Assembly: GCF_900292015.1 (NCBI RefSeq)
Contig: NZ_LR130759.1
Span: 682,001-746,000 of the forward strand
Direction of reading: 5' to 3'
From: Mycobacterium basiliense
Lineage (GTDB): Bacteria; Actinomycetota; Actinomycetes; Mycobacteriales; Mycobacteriaceae
Length of the DNA stretch: 64,000 nucleotides
The notes beneath the pieces were generated by a model, which did not search any database, had not been told where the DNA came from, and saw nothing but the letters and a program-made list of their open reading frames with translations. Every line of letters begins with the position of its first letter. The stretch's first letter is position 1. Below are positions 1 through 14,649 of this stretch, in pieces. A program made the translations under genes and the position numbers.

Positions 1-796
1 CGCCGTCGCCGGCTTTCCCGCCGGCGCCACCATTCCCGCCGGCACCTGCGCCGGTGCCGGTACCGGCCCCGTCTGCCCCCATCGCACCCGCGCCCCCAGC
101 CCCACCGGCGCCACCGGCGCCCCACAGGCCGGCGCTGCCGCCGGCCCCGCCGGCTCCGCCGTTAGCGCCCGGGTAGCCCACGGCGGTCGCGGTCCCACCG
201 GCACCGCCGGCCCCGCCGTTGCCGAGCAACCATCCGCCGGCGCCGCCGGCCCCGCCGGCCGCGCTGGCCCCACCACCGCCGCCGACTCCGCCGTTGCCGA
301 TTAGCCCGGCGTTACCGCCGGCGCCTCCGGCCACACCGGCAGTCGTGCTGGTACCGCCGTTGCCGCCGTTGCCGTACAACAGCCCGCCGTCGCCGCCGGC
401 TTGTCCGGGCGCGCCGTTGGCGCCGTCGCCGATGAGTGGGCGGCCCAGCAATGTCTGGGTGGGCGCATTGATCACGCCCAGCACGTTTTCTTGGAGGGCC
501 TGTAGCGGTGAGGCGTTGGCCGCTTCGGCGGCGGTATAGGTCACACCGGCGCCGGTGAGGGCTCGGACAAATTGGGCATGAAATGCTTCGGCGTGCGTGC
601 GCAGTCCCTGATAGGTTTGCGCGTGGCTGGCAAACAGTGCTGCCACCGCCGTCGATACCTCATCGGCGCCCGCGGCGAGTACCTCGGTGGTGGGGCCCAG
701 GGCCGCCGCGTTGGCCGCACCAAGTGCTGCGCCAATGCTTTCCACGTTGGCCGCCGCGGCGGCGAGCATGTCCGGAACCGCAACTACAGACGACAT
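1..796 (-). CDS. PE_PGRS family protein (3' end outside window)
   Basis: The start is ATG at 796. The protein opens with a typical PE domain of about 95 residues ([20 protein letters not shown]), then a linker containing [18 protein letters not shown], then Gly-Gly-Ala/Gly-Gly-Asn repeats up to the window edge with no stop. PE_PGRS proteins are surface or secreted, usually exported by ESX-5; their individual roles are mostly unknown. The PE domain and linker are closely related to the PE_PGRS gene that starts at 3457, so the two look like tandem paralogues. The frame stays open for 265 codons. Proline/alanine-rich frames on the opposite strand are shadows of the repeat. Confidence 0.9.
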   Translation of the reverse strand, partial: MSSVVAVPDMLAAAAANVESIGAALGAANAAALGPTTEVLAAGADEVSTAVAALFASHAQTYQGLRTHAEAFHAQFVRALTGAGVTYTAAEAANASPLQALQENVLGVINAPTQTLLGRPLIGDGANGAPGQAGGDGGLLYGNGGNGGTSTTAGVAGGAGGNAGLIGNGGVGGGGGASAAGGAGGAGGWLLGNGGAGGAGGTATAVGYPGANGGAGGAGGSAGLWGAGGAGGAGGAGAMGADGAGTGTGAGAGGNGGAGGKAGDG

Positions 797-876
797 TTCC
801 CAGCCTCCACCCAGTGATTAGCAACCACACATTGCGACTCAATGTAGTGTGATGCCGACCGGAATCTGACAGTTTC

Positions 877-967
877 GCAAAATTCAGCAACGTGCCCACC
901 GGTCGACGGAATCCACCCAGGTCGGCCGCCGCCTGACCTGTGCAGGATGTCCCGACCCCTGAGCGAT
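877..967 (-). promoter_or_regulatory. Upstream element shared with the second PE_PGRS gene (copy A)
   Basis: About 90 bases starting roughly 80 bases upstream of the PE_PGRS start at 796. They align clearly with 3540-3627, upstream of the PE_PGRS start at 3457. Shared words include AAAATTCAGCAAC, GGAATCC, CCTGTGCA or TCTGTGCA, GATGTCCC and CTGAGC. Conservation in front of both paralogues suggests a duplicated promoter or leader. No sigma-factor boxes are assigned. Confidence 0.55.
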
Positions 968-1039
968 GGTGGGCTTGCCGGGTCACGCCGGCCCCGGCGC
1001 CTGGCCAGAGCAAACCCCGCGCGCACCGGCCGCAGGAGC

Positions 1040-1131
1040 GGACGGCAGGGTGCGCCGCCGACCGGCATGCCGATGATCGCCAATCCGTCGCCGCTCCGGC
1101 ATAACTCCGGAACTGCCACTACATGCGACAT
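1040..1131 (-). pseudogene. Decayed PE-domain fragment
   Basis: Reading the minus strand from ATG 1131 gives MSHVVAVPEL followed by CRSGDGLAIIGMPVGGA. The intact PE_PGRS at 3457 has [10 protein letters not shown] then [18 protein letters not shown]. At the nucleotide level the first 80-90 bases align with small indels that break the PE frame, after which similarity ends. This looks like the 5' stub of a third PE gene lost between the two intact copies. The rest of the 797-1291 gap shows no gene apart from upstream element A (877-967). Confidence 0.6.
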
Positions 1132-1291
1132 CGCCGGACTCCCACGCGCCCAGATTCGGCGCTACTCCGGGGTGCCGTGGTGGACATGGGCCAATCTCTG
1201 CAAGAACCGCAGCAACCTTTGTGGCGCAGCCGCTTTCGGGATCCGCGAGACGGTGTGGGCCCAAGCGACGCAGGTCGTAGCCAGTTACGAA

Positions 1292-3457
1292 TCAGGCCCC
1301 TTGCGCTCCGGGCTTGCCAAACAGCAGCCCGCTGGCACCGCCGTCGCCGCCGACCCCGCCGGGCACGCCGATGCCGCCGTGCCCAGCATCGCCGCCATCT
1401 CCGCCGTCGCCGATCAGTCGCGCATGCCCGCCGGAGCCGCCGCCGCCGCCGGCGCCCATGGTCCCGCCGAGCACATCGGGGTGCCCGCCGCTGCCGCCGT
1501 CGCCGCCAGCCCCGCCGTTGCCGAACAGCCGCGCGTCGCCTCCCGCGCCGCCAACGCCGCCGGTGCCACCGCTGCCGCCGGCCGCAGCGCTGCCGGGCAC
1601 CGACGTGCCACCGCCGGCGCCGCCGTGGCCGCCGTTACCGGCTTGGCCGCCAGCTCCAGCGTTGCCGGACACCCACGTGTCACCACCGCCGCCTCCAATG
1701 CCGCCCGTACCGCCGGTGCCCCCAATACCTCCGGTGCCGACGGCATAGCCGGTACCACCGGTACCTCCGCGCCCCCCGCTGCCGGCCTTTCCGCCAACCC
1801 CGCCGTCCCCGGTCAGGATTGAGCCGCTGCCGCCCAGGCCGCCGGTACCGCCGGTACCGCCGGTACCGCCCGTGCCCCCGCCGGTGGTGCCGCCATAGCC
1901 GCCGTCGCCGCCGACCCCGCCGCTACCGCCTTGTCCGCCGGTCCCAGCATTGCCAAACAGCAGGCCGGCGGCGCCGCCGCCGCCGGCCTGCCCGCCGGTA
2001 CCACCGGCCCCACCCGCACCGCCGGCGTCTACGCCTAGGCCGCCCCTGCCGCCGGTGCCACCGCTACCGCCGTGCCCGCCGTCCCCTCCGTTGCCGAACC
2101 AACCGCCGCTGCCGCCGGTGCCGCCGGCGCCGCCGGCGCCGCCTCCCCAGCCGTCAGCGCCATCGCCATCGTCATTGACGGTGTCGTAGGCGCCCTGGCC
2201 GCCGGTGCCGCCGTCGCCGCCGTGCCCGCCGGCCCCGCCGTTTCCGAAGAGCAGTCCCGCATTGCCGCCGTCGCCGCCGCCGCCAGCAGCGCCGGCGGCA
2301 CCGGGGTTGCCCCGAAGGTCGATGCCCTTAGCCACGCCGCCAGCACCGCCGCCGCCACCGTCGCCCCCCGGCCCGCCGTTGCCGAACAGCAGACCGGCGT
2401 CGCCGGCGGCACCGCCGGCCCCTCCTCCGCCGCCGTCGCCGCCGGTCGTGCCATTTAGCGTGTTCAATTGAAAGCCGCCCTCCCCGCCGTCGCCGCCGTC
2501 GCCGCCGTGCCCGCCGGCCCCGCCGTCGCCCCACAACCCGGCATTGCCGCCGTCGCCGCCGGCCCCACCTATGCCACCGGCTCCACCGTTGCCGGGGGGC
2601 CTGGTGGTATGACCAGCATCGCCGCCGCCGCCGGCATGGCCGCCGTTGCCTCCAGCCCCACCGCTGCCGAACAGCAATCCGGCGTTGCCGCCGTCGCCTC
2701 CGGCGCCGCCGTTGCCGCCGTCGCCAACGCCATCTCCCCCCCAAGCGCCCTCACCGCCGGCCCCGCCGGCGCCGCCGTCGCCCCACAGTCCGGCGCTCCC
2801 ACCAGCACCTCCGGCTCCACCGCGGACACCCGGCCAGCCCACGGCGGTCTCGGTCCCACCCGCACCGCCCGCCCCGCCGTTACCGAACAACCACCCGCCG
2901 GCTCCACCATCGCCACCGGCCGCACCCGCGCCACCACCACCGCCAACCCCACCATTGCCGATCAACCCCGCAGCACCACCAGCACCACCGGCCACACCCG
3001 CAGTCACGCTGGCACCACCATTGCCACCATTGCCATACAGCAACCCACCGGCACCCCCCGCCTGCCCCGGCGCACCATTCGCACCATCACCAATCAACGG
3101 ACGCCCCAACAACGCCTGCGTAGGCCCATTGATCGCCCCCAGCGCAACATCCTGAAAGGCCTGCAACGACACGACATTGGCCGATTCGACGTCCGCATAC
3201 GCGCTCCCCGCGCCACTAAGGCCCCGCACCAGCTGGGCATGAAACGCCTCCACCTGCGTGCTCAATTCCTGATACGCCTGCCCATGCTCGGCAAACAACG
3301 CGGCCGCCGCCACCGACACCTCATCGGCACCAGCGGCCAACACCGCAGTCGTCGGACCCAACGCCGCCACGTTCGCCGCACCGACTGTTGTGCCAATGTC
3401 CGCCAAATCCGTTGCCGCTGAGGCTAATAACTCCGGAACTGCCACCACATACGACAT
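1292..3457 (-). CDS. PE_PGRS family protein, complete
   Basis: 721 residues. The start at ATG 3457 is chosen because [11 protein letters not shown] is the canonical PE beginning; an in-frame ATG nine codons upstream only adds a non-PE leader. A PE domain (about 1-95) is followed by a [18 protein letters not shown] linker and about 600 residues of GGAGG/GGNGG-type PGRS repeats, many in blocks ending [10 protein letters not shown] or similar. It ends [13 protein letters not shown] with no extra C-terminal domain. A surface-associated ESX-5 type substrate is the family expectation. In M. tuberculosis H37Rv ackA lies beside pknG on this side, so the PE_PGRS block here is a lineage difference. Confidence 0.92.
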   Translation of the reverse strand: MSYVVAVPELLASAATDLADIGTTVGAANVAALGPTTAVLAAGADEVSVAAAALFAEHGQAYQELSTQVEAFHAQLVRGLSGAGSAYADVESANVVSLQAFQDVALGAINGPTQALLGRPLIGDGANGAPGQAGGAGGLLYGNGGNGGASVTAGVAGGAGGAAGLIGNGGVGGGGGAGAAGGDGGAGGWLFGNGGAGGAGGTETAVGWPGVRGGAGGAGGSAGLWGDGGAGGAGGEGAWGGDGVGDGGNGGAGGDGGNAGLLFGSGGAGGNGGHAGGGGDAGHTTRPPGNGGAGGIGGAGGDGGNAGLWGDGGAGGHGGDGGDGGEGGFQLNTLNGTTGGDGGGGGAGGAAGDAGLLFGNGGPGGDGGGGGAGGVAKGIDLRGNPGAAGAAGGGGDGGNAGLLFGNGGAGGHGGDGGTGGQGAYDTVNDDGDGADGWGGGAGGAGGTGGSGGWFGNGGDGGHGGSGGTGGRGGLGVDAGGAGGAGGTGGQAGGGGAAGLLFGNAGTGGQGGSGGVGGDGGYGGTTGGGTGGTGGTGGTGGLGGSGSILTGDGGVGGKAGSGGRGGTGGTGYAVGTGGIGGTGGTGGIGGGGGDTWVSGNAGAGGQAGNGGHGGAGGGTSVPGSAAAGGSGGTGGVGGAGGDARLFGNGGAGGDGGSGGHPDVLGGTMGAGGGGGSGGHARLIGDGGDGGDAGHGGIGVPGGVGGDGGASGLLFGKPGAQGA

Positions 3458-3539
3458 CGCTAGCCTCCGATCCAGGTTTTCCACCCCAACGCCCCGGGCC
3501 TCAAACTAGGTTGAATTCGCCCGAACTCCGGGAGATTGG

Positions 3540-3627
3540 CGAAAATTCAGCAACATGCCCAATCGTCCGAGGAATCCGTCCACGTCACTCATCGCATGAT
3601 CTGTGCACGATGTCCCAATCGCTGAGC
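3540..3627 (-). promoter_or_regulatory. Upstream element shared with the first PE_PGRS gene (copy B)
   Basis: Duplicate of the block at 877-967, in the same orientation and at a similar distance from the PE start. The 313-base gap 3458-3770 between this PE_PGRS gene and the pknG stop contains this element. I see no other gene and no clear terminator there. Confidence 0.55.
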
Positions 3628-3770
3628 AGATCGCCGGCCGCCGAGCCGCAATCGGTGTCACTTGGCTAATCGGTTTCGCGTAGCCAGTGAGCCGACGATC
3701 GCCGCAAGAACTGGTGCGGTCGGTGTGCGTGGGCGCGCCAGCAGAACGCGGCTCGGCCACGTCCCGCAGT

Positions 3771-7083
<3,313 letters not shown>

Positions 7084-7084
<1 letters not shown>

Positions 7085-8403
7085 CACCGATATTCTTTCA
7101 GCCTTGGCCACAAGCCGAGGGCGACTGCGATGGCAGCTCCCAGACTCAGCACCACGCCGCCGACTTGGGCACCGGCCAGTCCCCGGCGTGCATTGCGAAC
7201 GTCGTTACGCAAGTGGTTGCGGCTTTGTTCCACGGCGCTGGTCAACGCCTCGTCCAGCTTGTCGAACGCCGGCGTGGAGTCGTCTTCTCCCTCGCCGAGC
7301 GCAACTTGGGTGGCGGCCCGATAGTTGCCCACCGAGATGTAGGAGTTGATTCGGTCGTTGGCCTGCTGCCAGCGGACCAGCAACTGTTCGGCACCCTGCA
7401 GATCGGGCTTGTCGACGGCGTCGGGACGGGCCATGTACTCGTCGAGCTGGCGATGCATGCCTTCGATGCGTTGATAGAAGGATTGCTTGCGGACCTCTTG
7501 ATCGCCACGGCGAATCAACGACAGCGTCTCGTCGGCTCGCGCCTGCTGGGCGGTGATCGCCAGGTTGGTGACCGTCTTGAGTGACTCGGCCGCGGTGTCC
7601 TTGGCGATGCGGCTCGCGGCCGTAGAAATTGTCAGCGCAGTTCCGACCCATACCACCATGACGAGAATACCGAGCCCACCGACCACAAGGCCGGGGTTGA
7701 TCCGCCTCCTGGTGTGTCGCGCCAGCCAGCGATGTGCGAAGGCGCCGAAGACCACGGTGGTGGCGACGACCAGGATCACCGGAGCCGGGATCTGGGTGGA
7801 CGCGGTGGTTTCGCTGTCTACCCGCGCCGAGGTCGCCTGGTAGAGCTGTTGGGCATCGGGCAGGATGGTCAACTGCATCAGGCCTGAGGCCTCCGACAGA
7901 TACGACGACCCCACCGGGTTGCCCGCCCGATTGTTGGTCCGCGCGATTTCCACCAGCCCGGTGTAGACCGCCAATTCGGCATTGATCCGGCCCAGCAACT
8001 GCACCAACGACTCGTCGGTGAGCCCGCTCGACGCTCGGGTGACGGCCACCGTCGCGTCGGTGATGGCCTGTTCGTAGCGCTCTCGGACGGCGCGCGGCTC
8101 CGCCTGGGCGATGAAAGCGGTGGCGGCCGCGGCATCGGCCACCGATAGCGTCGTATAGAGCCGTCCAGCGGCGAACGAGAGCGGCTCGGTGTGATCGAGC
8201 ACAGTCGTCAGCACTTGTTGGCGGTGGTTGATGGTGGTCGAGGTGGCGAAGGCGCTGGCGGCTCCCAACGTCGCCAGCACCAGGCCGATGGCCAGGATGC
8301 GTCCGGGTGTCGTCGACACGAACCACCAGCGGGGATGGGCCGGTTCGGCGGGCGACCGCGATCCCAGCGGTTCGGTCGACGGGTGCGCCAACTCAACCGT
8401 CAC
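7084..8403 (-). CDS. glnX: GlnX transmembrane sensor linking GlnH to PknG
   Basis: 439 residues from GTG 8403 (VTVELAHPSTEP), the length of M. tuberculosis Rv0412c; the open frame runs upstream to 8634 but that part is not protein-like. Four hydrophobic segments are visible: near residues 27-50, two between about 205 and 265, and one near the C-terminus (GGVVLSLGAAIAVALG). They bracket two alpha-helical extracytoplasmic regions that resemble sensor domains. It is the first gene of glnX-glnH-pknG, with translational coupling at both joins. Established model: GlnH-ligand state is passed through GlnX to PknG. Confidence 0.93.
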
Positions 8404-8516
8404 GTCTGCTCGGACCTCATCTTTCGGCCATGTCGCGAACTCGTATAAGCGAATACTAAGAGAATGTTCCGACAGATGTGCGGAGGCGGACCCAATTGCC
8501 GCCAACAAGACGGTTG

Positions 8517-9164
8517 ATGAGCCTGCATATCCTGGATTCTGTGCAGGGCGACGGTGACGGATGGGCAATCTCCGAGGGCGGCGCCCACTACTGGGGCAAG
8601 TACGGTTCGGCCGGGCTGCTGCTGCGCGCCCCACGCTCCGACGGCAGCCCCGCGGTGCTTCTGCAGCATCGTGCGGTGTGGAGCCATCAGGGTGGCACGT
8701 GGGCGATGCCGGGCGGCGCCCGGGATAGTCACGAGACTCCCGAACAAACCGCGATCCGCGAAGCGCAGGAGGAGACCGGCGTCGCCGTCGAGCGGCTCAC
8801 CGTGCGGGCAACGCTGGTGACGGCCCGACCGGCCGGCACCTCGTGGACCTACACGACCGTTGTCGCCGATGCTGCCGAGTTGCTGCCCACGGTGCCCAAC
8901 CGGGAAAGCGCCGAGCTGCGCTGGGTTGCCGAGGACGAGGTGGTCGACCTGCCGCTGCATCCCGGATTTGCGGCCAGCTGGCATCTGTTGCGCACCGCCC
9001 CGGCCACCGTGCCACTGCGCCAGGGGGACCAACGCAGGCGGCTCTTGCCGCGCACCATCCAGATCGAGGCGGGGGCGTTCATCTGGTGCATGCCGGGCGA
9101 CATGGACCAGGCGCCGTCGCAGCTGAGCCCGCGGATCAGTTCGCTGCTAGCAGCGTTGAGCTGA
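8517..9164 (+). CDS. mutT3: MutT3-type Nudix hydrolase
   Basis: 215 residues from ATG 8517 ([16 protein letters not shown]); an upstream in-frame start at 8478 would add 13 residues with no counterpart that I recall in M. tuberculosis MutT3. The Nudix box is complete: G, five residues, E, seven residues, REAQEETG (within [12 protein letters not shown]...). The family hydrolyses oxidised nucleoside triphosphates such as 8-oxo-dGTP. It is divergent from glnX and convergent with thiE; their 3' ends overlap by 29 bases. Confidence 0.92.
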   Translation: MSLHILDSVQGDGDGWAISEGGAHYWGKYGSAGLLLRAPRSDGSPAVLLQHRAVWSHQGGTWAMPGGARDSHETPEQTAIREAQEETGVAVERLTVRATLVTARPAGTSWTYTTVVADAAELLPTVPNRESAELRWVAEDEVVDLPLHPGFAASWHLLRTAPATVPLRQGDQRRRLLPRTIQIEAGAFIWCMPGDMDQAPSQLSPRISSLLAALS

Positions 9165-9798
9165 GCTGTTCGGCGGCGGCTTTCGGGTCGTCGGCGGCGG
9201 TAATGGCTCGCACCACCACAATCCGGCGTGCCCCGGCGGCAAGCACCTCCGGCAGGCGCGGCACGTCGATACCGCCGATCGCGAACCACGGCTTCGGGGT
9301 GCGCAGGCCAGCGGCGAAACTCACCAGCTGCAGACCCGCCGCGGTGCGGCCCGGCTTGGTCGGGGTCGGCCAGCATGGCCCGACGCAAAAATAGTCGGCA
9401 TCCCCGGCGGCGGCCGCGGCGACCTGATCGGGGTGGTGGGTGGAGCGGCCGACCACGGTGCTAGGTCCCACGATCTCGCGCGCTAGCCCCGACGGTAGGT
9501 CGCGCTGACCCAGGTGCAGCACGTCGGCGCCGGCCGCCCGGGCGATATCGGCGCGATCGTTGACGGCGAACAAGGCGCCGTGCCGGCGGGCCGCGTCGGC
9601 GAGGATCTCACAGGCCGCCAGTTCGTCGAGAGCTTCCAGCGGGCCGAACCGCTGTTCGCCGGCCGAGCCCTTGTCGCGTAGCTGGATGATGTCGACGCCA
9701 CCGGCCAGCGCGGCGTCGGCGAACTCGGCCAGGTCGGCGCGCTCCCGGCGGGCGTCGGTACACAGGTAAAGCCTCGCGGTTGCCAAACGGGAGTGCAC
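9136..9798 (-). CDS. thiE: Thiamine-phosphate synthase
   Basis: 220 residues from GTG 9798. It joins HMP pyrophosphate and thiazole phosphate to make thiamine phosphate in the cytoplasm. Visible family motifs: [24 protein letters not shown] (pyrophosphate/Mg region), [35 protein letters not shown] and [19 protein letters not shown]. It is transcribed divergently from the thiO operon; the thiO riboswitch begins about 45 bases away and points the other way, so it does not obviously control thiE. Confidence 0.96.
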   Translation of the reverse strand: MHSRLATARLYLCTDARRERADLAEFADAALAGGVDIIQLRDKGSAGEQRFGPLEALDELAACEILADAARRHGALFAVNDRADIARAAGADVLHLGQRDLPSGLAREIVGPSTVVGRSTHHPDQVAAAAAGDADYFCVGPCWPTPTKPGRTAAGLQLVSFAAGLRTPKPWFAIGGIDVPRLPEVLAAGARRIVVVRAITAADDPKAAAEQLSSTLLAAN

Positions 9799-9844
9799 AG
9801 TGTGACGTTAGCGCGCTAGCTTGGAAGCCAGCAGAACCCTGAAG

Positions 9845-9956
9845 AACACGGGAGTCCCGGGTAACCCAGCGGGGCTGAGAGTGGGCACCGCCAGTGCGCA
9901 GCTGGACCTGTCCTTACCGTCACACCTGATCCGGATCATGCCGGCGAAGGGAGCAG
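9845..9956 (+). promoter_or_regulatory. TPP riboswitch upstream of thiO
   Basis: A THI-box element with the hallmark words GGGGCTGAGA and, downstream, ACCTGATCCGGATCATGCCG followed by GCGAAGGGA, closed by ACACGGGAGTCCCGG at the 5' side. It ends four bases before the thiO ATG at 9960, and the GGGAGCAGAGG Shine-Dalgarno lies in its 3' strand. No poly-U terminator is visible, so control by hiding the ribosome site on TPP binding is likely. Confidence 0.95.
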
Positions 9957-9959
9957 AGG

Positions 9960-10987
9960 ATGTCCTTAAGGCCGCCGGTCGCACCGACCGGCTCGTTGGC
10001 GGTCATTGGTGGTGGCGTGATCGGGCTGTCGGTGGCGCGCCGGGCCGCACAGGCGGGATGGTCGGTGCGGGTACATCGCAGCGGCGAGCACGGTGCGTCC
10101 TGGGTGGCCGGCGGCATGCTCGCCCCGCATAGCGAAGGTTGGCCCGGTGAGGAACGGTTGTTGCGGCTGGGGTTGGAGTCGCTGCGGCTGTGGCGCGAAG
10201 GCGGGTTTTTGGATGGGTTGCCGTCGCACCTGGTCACCGCACGCGAGTCGCTGGTAGTGGCCGTCGACCGCGCCGACATCGCCGACCTGCGCACCGTCGC
10301 TGACTGGCTGTCCGACCAGGGGCATCCGGTGGCCTGGGAATCTTCGGCACGTGAGGTCGAACCGCTGTTGGCGCAAGGCATCCGGCACGGTTTCCGGGCG
10401 ACCACGGAGCTGGCGGTGGACAATCGGGCGGTGCTGGACGCGCTCGATGCGGAATGCGAGCGCCTTGGCGTCGGATGGGCTCCGCCAGTGAGCGACCTGT
10501 CCGTCGTCGTCGCAGACGCGGTGGTGATCGCCAACGGCATCGACGCGCCCGCACTGTGGCCCGGACTGCCGGTGCGCCCGGTAAAGGGCGAGGTGCTGCG
10601 GCTTCGCTGGCGAAGGGGATGTATGCCGTTGTTGCAGAGGGTAGTTCGTGCTCGCGTTCATGGCCGCCAGGTGTACCTGGTGCCACGGGCGGACGGGGTG
10701 GTGGTGGGCGCTACCCAGTATGAGCATGGACGTGATACCGCCCCGGTGGTGTCGGGCGTTCGGGACCTGCTTGACGACGCCTGTGCGGTGATGCCAGCGT
10801 TGGCGGAGTACGAGCTGGCCGAGTGTGCCGCTGGATTGCGCCCGATGACTCCCGATAATCTGCCCATTGTGCAGCGCCTGGACGCGCGGACGTTGGTCGC
10901 CACGGGCCACGGCCGATCGGGCTTTCTGCTGGCGCCGTGGACTGCTGAGGTGATTGTGTCCGAACTGATTTCGGTCGGAGTCCGCGC

Positions 10988-10991
<4 letters not shown>
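9960..10991 (+). CDS. thiO: Glycine oxidase ThiO (thiamine thiazole branch)
   Basis: 343 residues. An FAD-dependent DAO-family oxidase that makes dehydroglycine for thiazole synthesis. An N-terminal Rossmann motif (VIGGGVIGLSVARRAA) starts at about residue 16, GGMLAPHSEG is an FAD/substrate loop, and the C-terminus has GLRPMTPDNLPIV and ATGHGRSGFLLAPWT. The ATG is placed by the riboswitch Shine-Dalgarno. First gene of thiO-thiS-thiG-SGNH hydrolase; its stop overlaps the thiS ATG. Confidence 0.96.
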
Positions 10992-12703
<1,712 letters not shown>

Positions 12704-12718
12704 CCCGCTGCCCGCACA

Positions 12719-13240
12719 TCAGCCGTTGGTGCGCCACCACTGGTAGAGGGCAGGGACGTCGGTGTTAGCGGCTCGAATGTAGCTCAGCACGTTCTTGGCG
12801 TCCGTGGTCCAAATGATCTCGGCGGCCCCCTGATAGGTCCCGCATGCCACCTGCCCGGCCGGCGTCGTCGCCGAGCCCTGGTGCCAGGTGGTTGGTGATT
12901 GGCCGCTGTCGCCGCAAGCGGTCAGGGTGTCATCTTTGATACTGGCCTTGAAGGAGCCGTTCATGTCGTCGGGGTTGGCGAAAAGGATGTACTTGGCTTG
13001 CACGGGGCCCGCGGAGTCCGGGCTCTGGCCACAAGAAAGCGCGGCCAGTTCGCCGCTGGTGATGCTCTGGGCGGCGCAATTATTCAGGCCGTAGCCCTTC
13101 GACAGCGAACCGGCCAGGGTATTGACGTCGGAGGCGGTGCCGGTGGGATCCGCGCTTGCCGTGGCGGTGCCCACGCAGGCGAGGCTACCCACGGCTGCCG
13201 CTGCCGTGGCGGCTCGCAGTACGGCCCTGAGGTGAGACAT
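12719..13240 (-). CDS. Secreted protein, kinase-sensor-like
   Basis: 173 residues with a signal peptide ending in ATASADP (AxA-type cleavage). The mature part is compact, with six or so cysteines spread as NNCAA, LSCGQ, TACGD and VACGT, suggesting disulfides, and ends in WWRTNG. It resembles the extracytoplasmic region that mycobacteria attach to some Ser/Thr kinases and also encode as free secreted proteins (family resemblance from memory, moderate). Convergent with the SGNH hydrolase. Confidence 0.75.
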   Translation of the reverse strand: MSHLRAVLRAATAAAAVGSLACVGTATASADPTGTASDVNTLAGSLSKGYGLNNCAAQSITSGELAALSCGQSPDSAGPVQAKYILFANPDDMNGSFKASIKDDTLTACGDSGQSPTTWHQGSATTPAGQVACGTYQGAAEIIWTTDAKNVLSYIRAANTDVPALYQWWRTNG

Positions 13241-13786
13241 CCTTGACTCCTTAAGGGTTGTTGGACCGACGATACGGCCGCGCTGACATCAAAGCAGTCT
13301 ATTTGGGTGATCCACCCGAAAACAGGGTCTTTCGGTCGATTGCGATCACCGTGACGATATCGCGCCGCGCGATAAATTCCGCTAGAAATTGTCTGTGCTG
13401 GAATTAATTTCGATGCGCCGGGAGACGCTGCCTGGGTCCGGCTTCCTAGCGCGGTTGACCGGCGCGCCGCGATTTATCGGCGCGTCGGGCGTTGCAACGA
13501 GCTGGAACGATCTGGAACGATCTGGAATCGACTGTAATGATCAGGAGGCGAAGCTATTTCGCGCACACGGCGGCGCCCGTCCCGCCCTGCTCCGACCGTC
13601 CCGGACGGTTTCGCTGGCAGCCGTTTGACCGTTACTGACGGTGCCGATTGAAACCGGTTTCTCGGGTGGCTTGTGCGGGAGGAATACACGGATCCGCAAT
13701 TTTTCATTAGGTGGTGCCATCGGGACGGCACTCCGGTATGGTAAGCACCGCTTTACGCCAGCTAACTTCTCTCAACTGGAGAATCC
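13241..13786. other. 546-base intergenic region with a short tandem repeat
   Basis: No convincing gene. A 10-base unit (TCTGGAACGA type) is repeated almost three times at 13501-13530, the last copy degenerate. A 79-codon open frame at 13389-13628 has no domain and no good ribosome site. The 3' end holds the promoter and the CTGGAGAATCC ribosome site of the dispanin-like gene. Confidence 0.5.
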
Positions 13787-14119
13787 ATGACACAACCACC
13801 ACCGCCTGGTTACCCGCCGCAGCAGCCGCCCGCCGGGCAGCAGCCGGACAACTATTTGGTCTGGTCCATTCTGGTGACGTTGTTCTGCTGTCTTCCATTA
13901 GGAATCGTGGCAATCGTCAAGTCCACGCAGGTCAGTGGATTGTGGGCGCAGGGCCGTTACGCGGAGGCCCAGGCGGCTTCCGACGCGGCCAAGAAGTTTT
14001 GCATCTGGTCGGCCGTCGCCGGGGTGATCGTTTTCGTCATCTACGGCATCTTGATGGCGGTGGGTGCGCTCAACGCCGGGGACACCAACGCGGCGATGCT
14101 CGCGGCGGGATTGTTCTAA
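13787..14119 (+). CDS. CD225/dispanin-family membrane protein
   Basis: 110 residues. A Pro/Gln-rich cytoplasmic N-terminus (PPPPGYPPQQPPAGQQP) precedes two membrane segments: YLVWSILVTLFCCLPLGIVAIV, containing the CCLPLG signature, and IWSAVAGVIVFVIYGILMAVG. Between them lies a charged loop (STQVSGLWAQGRYAEAQAAS) characteristic of the CD225/dispanin family. The bacterial role is unknown. It lies 14 bases upstream of a DUF2752 gene on the same strand; this pairing suggests an operon. Confidence 0.9.
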   Translation: MTQPPPPGYPPQQPPAGQQPDNYLVWSILVTLFCCLPLGIVAIVKSTQVSGLWAQGRYAEAQAASDAAKKFCIWSAVAGVIVFVIYGILMAVGALNAGDTNAAMLAAGLF

Positions 14120-14133
14120 GCCGGGTTGCGTTC

Positions 14134-14559
14134 ATGATCACCCGTCCGGGGTCGGCGCGGCCAGGCTTGGGTGCGCCACTGTTGGTGGCGGCGTCCACGA
14201 CGTTGGTGTGCGCCGCGATCTGGGTGGGTGATCCGACAACTCCGAGCGGGCCCCTGCCGGTATGCCCCACCAAGGCACTGCTGGGAATTGATTGCCCAGG
14301 CTGTGGCAGCCTGCGAATGCTCTACAGCCTGATGCACGGCAATCTGTTGGCAGCCGCCAGGTTTAACGCCTTAGGCCTGGCGGCGGTGGTGCTCTTGGTG
14401 TGGGCTTACTTTGTTTGGAGTTACGGTCGGCTAGTGGGGCGACGGATGCGGGGCTGGCAACGCAATCGTTGGGCAGCCGTGGCGACACTGTCGCTGGTGT
14501 TGGTCTGGTTCGTTGTGCGCAATATCCCGGTTGCGCCGTTCAACGCGCTGTTCGTCTGA
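14134..14559 (+). CDS. DUF2752 membrane protein
   Basis: 141 residues from ATG 14134; the open frame extends further upstream but overlaps the dispanin-like gene. It carries the DUF2752 signature CPTKALLGIDCPGCGSLRM, with a CPxCG knuckle followed by Arg, between predicted membrane segments (LLVAASTTLVCAAIWVG, ALGLAAVVLLVWAYFVW, AVATLSLVLVWFVVRN). Function unknown. Confidence 0.9.
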   Translation: MITRPGSARPGLGAPLLVAASTTLVCAAIWVGDPTTPSGPLPVCPTKALLGIDCPGCGSLRMLYSLMHGNLLAAARFNALGLAAVVLLVWAYFVWSYGRLVGRRMRGWQRNRWAAVATLSLVLVWFVVRNIPVAPFNALFV

Positions 14560-14649
14560 TCGGTGGGCGTTCGTTGCAGCGGGGTTACTTCGGGGCGGCA
14601 CCGGTGGTCAGGCGGCGCCACAGGGGAGTCGCGGTCTAGTCTGGGCGCG

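Noticed and set aside
1292..3000. Regular short repeats that could suggest a CRISPR array
   Set aside because: The repeats are codon-level GGX repeats of variable unit length without unique spacers or palindromic units.
219..3421. Long Pro/Ala/Arg-rich plus-strand open frames opposite the PE_PGRS genes
   Set aside because: They are antisense readings of the PGRS repeat, have no domains or ribosome sites, and the PE start and repeat frame are clear on the minus strand.
13389..13628. 79-codon open frame in the intergenic region
   Set aside because: No ribosome site, no domain, includes the short tandem repeat; likely chance in high-GC DNA.
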